NCBI GenBank assembly: GCA_903898725.1
Contig: CAIUGQ010000664.1
Span: 1-12,110 of the forward strand
From: an uncultured Burkholderiales bacterium
Lineage (GTDB): Bacteria > Pseudomonadota > Gammaproteobacteria > Burkholderiales > Burkholderiaceae_E
Length of the DNA: 12,110 nucleotides
Direction: 5' to 3'
Shown here piece by piece: positions 7,285 to 12,110 of the stretch. The notes beneath the pieces were generated by a model. It was not told where the DNA came from and made no database searches. It saw only the letters and a program-made list of their open reading frames with translations. The translations under genes and the position numbers were made by a program. Every line of letters starts with the position of its first letter. Position 1 is the stretch's first letter.

Positions 7285-8283
7285 TCACTTCTTGAGCGCG
7301 TCCATCACGGTGTCGTGCAGGCCCGGGGTCCACTTCGGGAACGCCTTGTAGACCGGTGCGGTGACCTTCTGGAACGCGGCGTTGTCGACGTCCACGAAGG
7401 TCACGCCCGCCGCCTTGAACTTCGAGACGTAGTCGTCGTTCAGCGACAGGGTCATGCGGGTCATCTCGTCACCCGCCTTCTTGCCCTCCTCGACCAGCAC
7501 CCGCTGCACGTCGGCCGGCAGCGACGCGAAGTACTTCGCGTTCATCGGCCACATCACGAAGGCGGTGAAGTGCCCGGTGGTGGAGATCACCTTGCGGGTC
7601 TCGTGCAGCTTCGAGCCCCACAGCGAGCCGAGCGGCGCCTCGGCGCCCTGGACCACGTTCTGCTGCAGCGCGTTGTAGACCTCGGACCACTGCACGGTCG
7701 TCGGGCGTGCGCCCATCGCCTTGAAGGTCTCGATCCACATGGTGTTCGGCGGCACCCGCACGGTCATGCCGGCCATGTCGGCGGGCGTGCGCACCGGCTT
7801 GTCGGCGATCAGGTGGCGCTGGCCGAAGAAGCCGTTGGCCATGATCAGCTTGAAGCCCGACTGCTCGAGGCGCTTCTCGACGCCCTTGTACCACTCCGAG
7901 GCGAGCAGCTTGTCGTAGTCCTTCGGGTCCTTGATCAGGTACGGCCCGTTGAGCACGCCGATGTCGGGCACGAAGTCAGACAGGTAGCCGGGGTCCGTGA
8001 TGTTCATCACGTTGGCCCCCTGGCGGATCATCTCGTTGACCTCCTTGCCGGAGCCGAGCTGCTCGCCGGGGAAGACCTGGATCTGCACGCGGCCGTTGGT
8101 GCGTGCCGCGACGTTCTTGGCGAAGAACTCGGCCGCCTGGTGCGCCGGCTCGCTGGTCGACAGCGAGTGGGCGAAGCGGATGCGGATCTCCTGCGCCTGC
8201 GCGGCGGCGGGCAGCACGGCGGCCGCGGCGATGCCGGCGGCCAGGGCCACGGCGCGACGCCGTGCGGTGAACGGGATGCTCAT
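7285..8283 (-). CDS. dctP: TRAP transporter periplasmic solute-binding protein, DctP family
   Basis: A 332-residue extracytoplasmic substrate-binding protein. An N-terminal Arg-rich stretch, a hydrophobic core and an AQA cleavage site give a signal peptide of about 30 residues, leaving mature QEIRIRFAHS. The DctP fold is clear: FAHSLSTSEPAHQAAEFFA (37-55), the FPGEQLGSGKEVNEMIRQGA block (71-90) and RTPADMAGMTVRVPPN with Arg176, the residue that usually binds the substrate carboxylate. ARPTTVQWSEVYNALQQNVV (192-211) follows. The substrate is therefore probably an organic acid; its identity is unknown. I chose the ATG at 8283 over an upstream GTG at 8373 because a GAGGAGGAG ribosome site sits six bases before it and the signal peptide begins there. 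A 7-bp hairpin in the leader may raise its expression over the permease genes. Confidence 0.96.
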   Translation of the reverse strand: MSIPFTARRRAVALAAGIAAAAVLPAAAQAQEIRIRFAHSLSTSEPAHQAAEFFAKNVAARTNGRVQIQVFPGEQLGSGKEVNEMIRQGANVMNITDPGYLSDFVPDIGVLNGPYLIKDPKDYDKLLASEWYKGVEKRLEQSGFKLIMANGFFGQRHLIADKPVRTPADMAGMTVRVPPNTMWIETFKAMGARPTTVQWSEVYNALQQNVVQGAEAPLGSLWGSKLHETRKVISTTGHFTAFVMWPMNAKYFASLPADVQRVLVEEGKKAGDEMTRMTLSLNDDYVSKFKAAGVTFVDVDNAAFQKVTAPVYKAFPKWTPGLHDTVMDALKK

Positions 8284-8289
8284 GCGGGT

Positions 8290-8298
8290 CTCCTCCTC
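8290..8298 (-). promoter_or_regulatory. Strong ribosome binding site of dctP
   Basis: On the - strand GAGGAGGAG lies six bases before the ATG at 8283. It is the best ribosome site in the window and settles the dctP start. It fits the high level at which binding proteins are usually made relative to their permeases. Confidence 0.8.
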
Positions 8299-8302
8299 GT
8301 TG

Positions 8303-8321
8303 CGGGGCGTCCTGCGCCCCG
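8303..8321 (-). other. GC hairpin between the PhyH-like gene and dctP
   Basis: On the - strand this reads CGGGGCG CAGGA CGCCCCG: a perfect 7-bp stem with a five-base loop, lying in the 76-base gap between the PhyH-like oxygenase gene and dctP, just upstream of the dctP ribosome site. It has no T-tract. It could be a processing or stabilising hairpin for the dctP mRNA or a weak attenuator. The structure is seen; the function is inference. Confidence 0.45.
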
Positions 8322-8359
8322 TTGGGCTGGTGCTCGTTGCGGCGACGGGTACTGCGCGC

Positions 8360-9208
8360 TCAGCGCGCGGCACCCGCCCCCAGCTTGCCGGGCTTGGCGG
8401 CGCCCGCGTACAGGATCGCCAGCTGACGGTCGACGATCGCCGCGTGGCGTGCGACCGCGTCGGGGTGCATCTCGGACTCGGGCGGCGGCTCGAGGTCGAA
8501 GTGGCCGTGGCGATCGGTGCCGCGCACCAGCGTCGCGCTCTCGCGCGGGCCGGCGAGCTGGCGGACGTGGGTCGGGATGTAGCGGATCGCGAAGCCGATG
8601 CGCCGGTAGTCGGCGGTGTTCGGCTCGGAGCCGTGGACGATCAGCACGTGGTGCAGCGACATCTGGCCGGCCTTCAGGACCACCGGCACGACCGTCGCCG
8701 GATCGACCTCGACCTGGATCTCCTGGCCGCGCGACAGCAGGTTGGTCTCGGCGAAGGTGTCGACATGCTCGACCTGCCGCACCTGGGTGCCGGGCACGAC
8801 CTGCATGCAGCCGTTCTCGAGGTTCGACGGCGTCAGCGCCACCCAGGCGGTGATCACGTCCGGCGACGAGAGCCCCCAGTAGGTGCCGTCCTGGTGCCAC
8901 GAGACGAACGAGGGATCGCGGGCGTTCTTCGAGAAGAACTGCGCGCTCCAGCAGAGCACGTCCGGCCCGATGACGTCCTCGACCGCGTCGAGGATCCGCG
9001 GATGGCGCACGAGTTCCGCGATCCACGGATAGAGCAGGTGCGGCTTCTGGTTGATGCGCGGCGGGATGCGCCCGCCGTGCGCGCGCTCGGTGGCCTCGAA
9101 GCGCGCGAGCAGCGTCGCGGCCTCGTCGCGGTCGACCACGTCGACCGGGAAGTGGATGCCGTCGCGTTGGTACGCGTCGACCTGCGCCGATGTCAGGACC
9201 TTGCCCAC
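8360..9208 (-). CDS. PhyH (phytanoyl-CoA dioxygenase)-family Fe(II)/2-oxoglutarate oxygenase
   Basis: A 282-residue non-haem iron oxygenase that would couple oxidation of a substrate to decarboxylation of 2-oxoglutarate in the cytoplasm. The iron-binding His-x-Asp is in SWHQDGTYWGL (His105, Asp107), the distal histidine in LIVHGSEPN (about His192), and the 2-oxoglutarate-binding arginine lies in YRRIGFAIRYIP. The stretch NQKPHLLYPW near residue 53 and ENGCMQVVPGT near residue 131 are typical of bacterial PhyH proteins, a group that includes ectoine and phosphonate hydroxylases; substrate is unknown here. I prefer the GTG at 9208: it has a GGGGGAG site eight bases upstream and starts right before the family's LTSAQVDAYQRDGIHFP opening. 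An in-frame ATG at 9295 would add 29 residues of unlike composition and sits on the putative operator. It is first in the operon. Confidence 0.92.
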   Translation of the reverse strand: MGKVLTSAQVDAYQRDGIHFPVDVVDRDEAATLLARFEATERAHGGRIPPRINQKPHLLYPWIAELVRHPRILDAVEDVIGPDVLCWSAQFFSKNARDPSFVSWHQDGTYWGLSSPDVITAWVALTPSNLENGCMQVVPGTQVRQVEHVDTFAETNLLSRGQEIQVEVDPATVVPVVLKAGQMSLHHVLIVHGSEPNTADYRRIGFAIRYIPTHVRQLAGPRESATLVRGTDRHGHFDLEPPPESEMHPDAVARHAAIVDRQLAILYAGAAKPGKLGAGAAR

Positions 9209-9216
9209 TGTGCCGT

Positions 9217-9223
9217 CTCCCCC
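9217..9223 (-). promoter_or_regulatory. Ribosome binding site supporting the GTG start of the PhyH-like gene
   Basis: On the - strand GGGGGAG lies eight bases before the GTG at 9208. The competing ATG at 9295 has only an AGGG that directly abuts it, with no spacer, so it is the weaker start. Confidence 0.5.
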
Positions 9224-9263
9224 GGCCCCCTGCGGGGCCTTCGCCTGCGCGGCCCTGGGGGCC
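9224..9263 (-). other. Two GC hairpins in the leader of the PhyH-TRAP operon
   Basis: GGCCCC-CTGC-GGGGCC (9224-9239) is a 6-bp stem with a four-base loop, and GGCCC-TGG-GGGCC (9251-9263) is a 5-bp stem with a three-base loop. If the operon is transcribed from the AT-richer gap and translated from 9208, both lie in its 5' untranslated leader, just before the ribosome site. They could shape translation of the first gene. In DNA this rich in G and C, short inverted repeats are also common by chance. Confidence 0.25.
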
Positions 9264-9279
9264 GTCGTCTTTTCATTAC

Positions 9280-9294
9280 TGAAAACGAGTTTCA
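9280..9294. promoter_or_regulatory. Palindrome, candidate operator of the IclR-type regulator
   Basis: TGAAAACGAGTTTCA has 5-base arms (TGAAA / TTTCA) around a five-base centre and lies in the only AT-rich stretch of the window, between the divergent IclR-type gene and the PhyH operon. Its length and shape resemble the TGGAAAT-N-ATTTCCA operator of E. coli IclR. A direct repeat TTTCAT (9271-9276 and 9290-9295) overlaps it. Binding here would cover the candidate promoter of the regulator and the upstream region of the operon. Assignment to this regulator is inference from position and symmetry. Confidence 0.5.
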
Positions 9295-9298
9295 TCCC

Positions 9299-9304
9299 TA
9301 AAAT
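9299..9304 (+). promoter_or_regulatory. Candidate -10 box of the IclR-type gene
   Basis: TAAAAT (five of six matches to TATAAT) ends six bases before the ATG at 9311. A start of transcription at the usual distance would fall on or next to the A of that ATG, giving a leaderless mRNA, which agrees with the absence of a ribosome site. The -35 element is poor: CTGAAA at 9278-9283 has four of six matches at a short 15-base spacing and overlaps the palindrome. Confidence 0.35.
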
Positions 9305-9310
9305 GATCCG

Positions 9311-10114
9311 ATGTCAAGGTCGAATGCCCAGCTCGTCCAGGTCGCGCCGCGCTACGAGGCCCCCGCGCTCGAGAAGGGGCTCGACATCGTCGAGCTGCTC
9401 GCCACCGAGCCCGCGCCGCTGAGCCAGAACCAGATCGCCCTGCGCCTGGGTCGATCGGCGAGCGAGATCTTCCGGATGCTCGAGGTGCTGGAGCGCCGTC
9501 GCTGGATCGCGCGCGGCGAGGACGGCGGGTATGCGACCACCCTCGTGCTGTTCGAGCTTGCGCACCGCCAGGCGCCGGTGCACCGGCTGCTCGGTGCCGC
9601 ACTGCCCGAGATGCGGGCGCTCGCCGCCGACACCCGGCAGTCGAACCACCTCGTCGTGCATCACGACCGCCGCATCCTCGTGCTCGCGCAGGTCGACAGC
9701 CCCGAGGCGATGGGGTTCCGGATGCGCGAGGGCGCGCATTTCCCGTTCCGCGCCGATCGGGTCTCGCCCTGGGTGCTCGCCGCGTTCCAGAGCGATGCGC
9801 GCCGCGCCGAGCTGATCGACGAGATGCGCGACGGCGATCCGCGAGCGCCCGCGCGCGCCACGCTGATGCGCGGCCTCGAGCGCATCCGCCGACAGGGCTA
9901 CGAGCAGCGGCGCAGCGACACGCTGCCCGGCATCGTCGACCTCTGCTTCCCGATTCTCGATGCGCACGGCGCGGCGATCGCCACGCTCGCGCAGAACTAT
10001 CTGGCGCAGCGTGACGTCGCGGTCACCGTCCCGCAGGCGCGCGAGCGGCAGGCGCTCGCGGCGGCGCGGATCTCGGCACGGCTGGGGGCCGGCGTCGGAT
10101 CGCCGCCCGCCTGA
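9311..10114 (+). CDS. IclR-family transcriptional regulator
   Basis: A 267-residue regulator with the two IclR parts. An N-terminal winged helix-turn-helix occupies about residues 17-75: ALEKGLDIVELLATEPAPLS, then QNQIALRLGRSASEIFRMLEVLERRRWIAR, with recognition helix around 49-61. An effector-binding domain follows (about 88-258), with QSNHLVVHHDRRILVLAQVD (110-129) and the C-terminal GIVDLCFPILDAHGAAIATLA (207-227). Such proteins bind as dimers or tetramers to palindromes and respond to small organic acids, often acting on adjacent catabolic genes. Its start lies divergent from the PhyH-TRAP operon with the palindrome at 9280-9294 between them, so it is probably that operon's regulator and may control itself. 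The ATG at 9311 has no Shine-Dalgarno sequence. Whether it represses or activates cannot be told. Confidence 0.93.
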   Translation: MSRSNAQLVQVAPRYEAPALEKGLDIVELLATEPAPLSQNQIALRLGRSASEIFRMLEVLERRRWIARGEDGGYATTLVLFELAHRQAPVHRLLGAALPEMRALAADTRQSNHLVVHHDRRILVLAQVDSPEAMGFRMREGAHFPFRADRVSPWVLAAFQSDARRAELIDEMRDGDPRAPARATLMRGLERIRRQGYEQRRSDTLPGIVDLCFPILDAHGAAIATLAQNYLAQRDVAVTVPQARERQALAAARISARLGAGVGSPPA

Positions 10115-10146
10115 GCGCGGCCCGGTCTGGTGCGATCACGCCGCGC
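10115..10146. terminator. Weak inverted repeat between converging iclR-type gene and trmL
   Basis: GCGCGGC (10115-10121) and GCCGCGC (10140-10146) can pair over 7 bp with an 18-base loop that spans the 21-base gap and the trmL stop codon. The large loop and lack of a T-tract make it a poor intrinsic terminator. Its position between two converging genes is the only further support. Confidence 0.25.
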
Positions 10147-10606
10147 CGACGTAGCCCAGCTGGCGCCAGGCCTCGAACACCGTCACCGCCACCGCGTTCG
10201 ACAGGTTCAGGCTGCGGTTGTCCGGGCGCATCGGCAGTCGCAGGCGCCGATCGGGCGCGAACGACTCGCGCAGCGCCGGCGGCAGGCCCGCGCTCTCGGC
10301 GCCGAACACCAGCCAGTCGTGCTCATGGAAGCTCACGTCGACGGGGCGCCGCGTGCCGTGGGTGGTCAGCGCGAACATGCGGTCGGGCTCGGGGGACTCG
10401 GCCGCCAGCAGCGCTTCCCAGCTCGCATGCACGCGCAGTCCCGCCCACTCGTGATAGTCCAGCCCGGCACGTCGCAGTCTGGCGTCGTCGAGCTCGAAGC
10501 CGAGTGGCTCGACCAGATGCAGCGCCGCCCCGGTGTTGGCGCACAGGCGGATCACGTTGCCGGTGTTCGGCGGGATCTCGGGATGGACGAGGACGACTCG
10601 GAGCAT
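10136..10606 (-). CDS. trmL: tRNA (cytidine/uridine(34)-2'-O)-methyltransferase
   Basis: A 156-residue SPOUT methyltransferase that 2'-O-methylates the wobble base of certain tRNA-Leu species with S-adenosylmethionine, aiding decoding. The length and motifs match TrmL (YibK): HPEIPPNTGNVIRLCANTG (8-26) as motif 1, LVFGAESAGLP (99-109) as motif 2, and LPMRPDNRSLNLSNAVAVTV (124-143) as motif 3, which builds the trefoil-knot cofactor site. The ATG at 10606 begins directly at the first beta strand. comF ends 10 bases upstream on the same strand, so the two form an operon. All family residues I know appear present. Confidence 0.96.
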   Translation of the reverse strand: MLRVVLVHPEIPPNTGNVIRLCANTGAALHLVEPLGFELDDARLRRAGLDYHEWAGLRVHASWEALLAAESPEPDRMFALTTHGTRRPVDVSFHEHDWLVFGAESAGLPPALRESFAPDRRLRLPMRPDNRSLNLSNAVAVTVFEAWRQLGYVGAA

Positions 10607-10616
10607 GGTGCGCAGT

Positions 10617-11399
10617 CTAGGCCGCCCGCGCCGCGACCAGGGCCACCACCCGCTGTGCGCCCGCGGCCTTCAGTGCCCGCGCCGCCTCGGCGAGGGTGCT
10701 GCCGCTGGTCATCACGTCGTCGACCAGGCCGATGCGCAGCCCGTCCAGGCGCCCGCTGCAGCCGAAGCAGCCCAGCAGGTTCGTGCGCCGCTCCGACAGG
10801 CCGAGTCCGGCCTGCGGCGGGGTGTCGCGCAGCCGGGCCAGCCGGCGGGGCATCACCGGCATCGGTTCGAACGACGGGGCGAGCGCGGCCGACATCGCCC
10901 GCGCCATCTCGAGCGACTGGTTGAAGCCGCGCTGGGCGAGCCGACCCGGGGCGAGCGGCACCGGCACCAGGCAATCGAGCGGTTCGCGGCGCAGCGCACC
11001 GGCCCAGCGGGCGGCGAGCAGTTCGCCGAGCGGCCGGGCCAGCGCGAGCTGCCGGCCGAACTTCAGGGCCGTCACCACCCGGTCGAGCGGCGGCGCGTAG
11101 TCGGCGGCGGCCAGGGTCGCGTCGACCGGGGACGGCTCGGCGGTCGCGCAGGCGGTGCAGGCCGGGGCGGGCGCATCGGTCGGCTGACCGCAGCGGGCGC
11201 AGCGCGGCCGGCACGCGCCCGGCAGGTCGAGCAGGCAGCCGGTGCAGAAGCCGGGAAAGGCGCGCGGCGCGAGCGCCGTGCCGCACAGCGCGCAGCCGCG
11301 CGGGGCGAGGTGGTCGAGCCAGCCGCCGAGGCGTCGACGGGTCCGCGCGAGGGGGCGGTAGAAGGGTCGGGAGCCGGCGGTGGTGGGGGCGGCGTGCAT
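10617..11399 (-). CDS. comF: ComF-family phosphoribosyltransferase-like protein
   Basis: A 260-residue ComF/GntX-type protein, linked in naturally competent bacteria to DNA uptake. An N-terminal zinc region carries two Cys pairs each, C36-x2-C39 with C52-x2-C55, and C67-x2-C70 with C81-x2-C84. A type I phosphoribosyltransferase domain follows: LKFGR (112-116), LVPVPLAPGRLAQRGFNQS (144-162) and the PRPP-binding loop GLVDDVMTSGSTLAEA (224-239). The ATG at 11399 gives the zinc region a leader of about 35 residues; no good ribosome site is visible. It is upstream of trmL (10-base gap) and divergent from the bioC-like gene (39-base gap). An extra Cys pair C211-x2-C214 lies in the strand before the PRPP loop; its meaning is unknown. 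The gene ends with TAG at 10617. Confidence 0.93.
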   Translation of the reverse strand: MHAAPTTAGSRPFYRPLARTRRRLGGWLDHLAPRGCALCGTALAPRAFPGFCTGCLLDLPGACRPRCARCGQPTDAPAPACTACATAEPSPVDATLAAADYAPPLDRVVTALKFGRQLALARPLGELLAARWAGALRREPLDCLVPVPLAPGRLAQRGFNQSLEMARAMSAALAPSFEPMPVMPRRLARLRDTPPQAGLGLSERRTNLLGCFGCSGRLDGLRIGLVDDVMTSGSTLAEAARALKAAGAQRVVALVAARAA

Positions 11400-11423
11400 T
11401 CGGAAAGGCTATCGCACCGCCCG

Positions 11424-11429
11424 TATACT
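11424..11429 (+). promoter_or_regulatory. Candidate -10 box of the bioC-like gene
   Basis: TATACT (five of six matches to TATAAT) lies in the 39-base gap between divergent comF and the bioC-like gene, nine bases before the ATG at 11439. Transcription would begin at or within a few bases of that ATG, with no room for a ribosome site, so a leaderless or near-leaderless mRNA is implied. No good -35 element is seen. Confidence 0.4.
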
Positions 11430-11438
11430 GGACCGACG

Positions 11439-11987
11439 ATGGCCGAGCCTTCCGATCTAGATCGTTCGTCGGTACGCCGGCAGTTCGACCGCCGCGCGGC
11501 CTCCCCCGATCCGGCCGACTACCTGCTGCGCGAGGTCGAGCGGCGCATGCTCGAGCGCCTCGAGCTGGTCAAGCTCGTGCCGTCGCGGGTGCTCGACGTC
11601 GGCTGCGGACTGGGCGACGGCGCCCGACGGCTGCGCGGGCGATGGCCCGAGGCGCAGGCGATCGGCCTGGACCTCTCGCCGCGTCGGATCGCCCGGGCCG
11701 CCGCGATCGACCGGCCGGTCGGCGGCAGCTGGACGACCGGACTGGTGCGCCGGCTGGCCGGGCGTGGTGCCGGGGACCGGGGCGCCTCGCTCGCGAGCTA
11801 CGTCGTCGGCGACGCCCACCGGCTGCCGATCGCCAGCGGCTCGGTCGACCTGGTCTGGTCGAACCTGGCCTTCCACTGGTTCGACGACGTGCCGGCCGCG
11901 ATCGCCGAGTGGTACCGGGTGCTGCGACCCGGCGGCCTGCTCACCTTCAGCGCGCTCGGCGTCGACACGCTCGCCGAACTGCGCTGA
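11439..11987 (+). CDS. bioC: BioC-like malonyl-ACP O-methyltransferase, 3'-truncated at a sequence junction
   Basis: The first 182 codons of a class I S-adenosylmethionine methyltransferase of the BioC type, which methylates malonyl-ACP (or -CoA) to start biotin synthesis. Motifs: RRQFDRRA (13-20), cofactor loop VLDVGCGLGDGA (51-62), GLDLS (76-80), GDAHRLP (124-130), SNLAFHWFDD (141-150) and VLRPGGLLTFSALGVDTLAE (161-180). BioC proteins are about 250-300 residues, and the GVDTLAELR block is normally followed by roughly 70-100 more residues ending the fold. Here a TGA comes directly after LAELR, where the DNA changes to an unrelated sequence. Residues 90-118 form a longer insert than in short BioC proteins. 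The ATG at 11439 puts the RxxF motif at the usual distance. The protein as drawn is probably not what the organism makes, unless the junction is real, in which case it is likely inactive. Confidence 0.8.
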   Translation: MAEPSDLDRSSVRRQFDRRAASPDPADYLLREVERRMLERLELVKLVPSRVLDVGCGLGDGARRLRGRWPEAQAIGLDLSPRRIARAAAIDRPVGGSWTTGLVRRLAGRGAGDRGASLASYVVGDAHRLPIASGSVDLVWSNLAFHWFDDVPAAIAEWYRVLRPGGLLTFSALGVDTLAELR

Positions 11988-12110
11988 AGGTTACCGTTCC
12001 AGTCCCAAGCGCTGCATTGTCTCCTGCCTGGATCGCTCCGTCGCTCAACGTCACCCCGCCGCTGAACGTATTCGCTCCACTCAGCGTGAACACTGCTGCT
12101 CCGGTCTTCA
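11985..12110 (-). CDS. Fragment of an autotransporter passenger-associated repeat (both ends missing)
   Basis: On the - strand, with the first full codon at 12108, the frame is open to the bioC junction and reads KTGAAVFTLSGANTFSGG, then VTLSDGAIQAGDNAALGTG and TVTF. This matches the passenger-associated transport repeat (PATR, TIGR02601/PF12951 type) found in tandem in type V autotransporters, where T-L-S-G-A-N-T-Y/F-S/T-G-G-T/V-T-L and A-L-G-T-G-T-V-T are the core. Such proteins form a beta-helix outside the cell. GC content is about 60% by hand count, well below the rest of the window. Neither a start nor a barrel domain is present. The repeat shares no function with its neighbours and probably comes from another locus or another genome. 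Confidence 0.65.

Noticed and set aside
8284..8373. Earlier GTG start for dctP at 8373.
   Set aside because: It would put about 30 charged residues before the signal peptide and overlap the PhyH-like gene; the ATG at 8283 has a strong ribosome site.
7132..8853. 573-codon + strand frame opposite dctP and the PhyH-like gene.
   Set aside because: It crosses the gap and two well-supported opposite genes and resembles no protein family.
9224..9263. A riboswitch or attenuator in the PhyH leader.
   Set aside because: Only two short GC stems are seen, with no conserved riboswitch core, leader peptide or terminator T-tract; kept only as low-confidence hairpins.
10533..11438. Upstream extension of the bioC-like frame back to 10533 (484 codons in total).
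   Set aside because: The extra 302 residues are antisense to trmL and comF and have no domain; BioC homologues begin near the ATG at 11439, which follows a good -10 box.
1..12110. CRISPR arrays, tRNA or rRNA genes, insertion-sequence ends, phage or toxin-antitoxin genes.
   Set aside because: I found no regularly spaced repeats, cloverleaf sequence, transposase motifs or paired small genes; all gaps between genes are 102 bases or shorter.

Overview
The window is very GC-rich (clearly above 70% through nearly all of it), almost fully coding, and has no RNA gene, CRISPR array or insertion sequence that I can see. The housekeeping genes at both ends (gpsA on the left; trmL, comF and a bioC-like methyltransferase on the right), together with a TRAP carboxylate transporter and an IclR regulator, suggest a betaproteobacterium, most likely of the order Burkholderiales. 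This assignment is inference from gene content and composition; there is no marker gene here.

Left block (1-3202, + strand): the end of an SH3-domain protein, gpsA (glycerol-3-phosphate dehydrogenase), a LOG-family nucleotide phosphoribohydrolase, an FMN nitroreductase and a PaaI-type hotdog thioesterase. The last two are only 7 bases apart and are probably co-transcribed. The block ends at a hairpin (3208-3225) that it shares with the converging operon.

Middle block (3216-9208, - strand): read from its promoter side, the order is a phytanoyl-CoA-dioxygenase-like (PhyH) Fe(II)/2-oxoglutarate oxygenase, TRAP transporter genes dctP, dctQ and dctM, a zinc alcohol dehydrogenase and a MetX-like alpha/beta hydrolase. 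An IclR-type regulator (9311-10114, + strand) is divergent from it, and a 15-base palindrome, TGAAAACGAGTTTCA, lies in the short AT-richer gap between them. The simplest reading is a substrate-inducible catabolic operon: the TRAP system imports an organic acid, the oxygenase hydroxylates it, the dehydrogenase oxidises an alcohol, and the hydrolase or acyltransferase finishes or releases a product. The substrate cannot be read from the sequence. The dehydrogenase frame has no stop at its expected C-terminus, so a one-base indel or a lost stop is likely near 4268-4325.

Right block (10136-11987): trmL and comF on the - strand and a divergent bioC-like gene on the + strand. The bioC-like gene stops abruptly after 182 codons, in the middle of its domain. 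The last ~126 bases (11985-12110) differ in composition and encode, on the - strand, part of an autotransporter passenger-associated repeat. The end of the window therefore looks like a junction with unrelated DNA: an assembly chimera or a real rearrangement.
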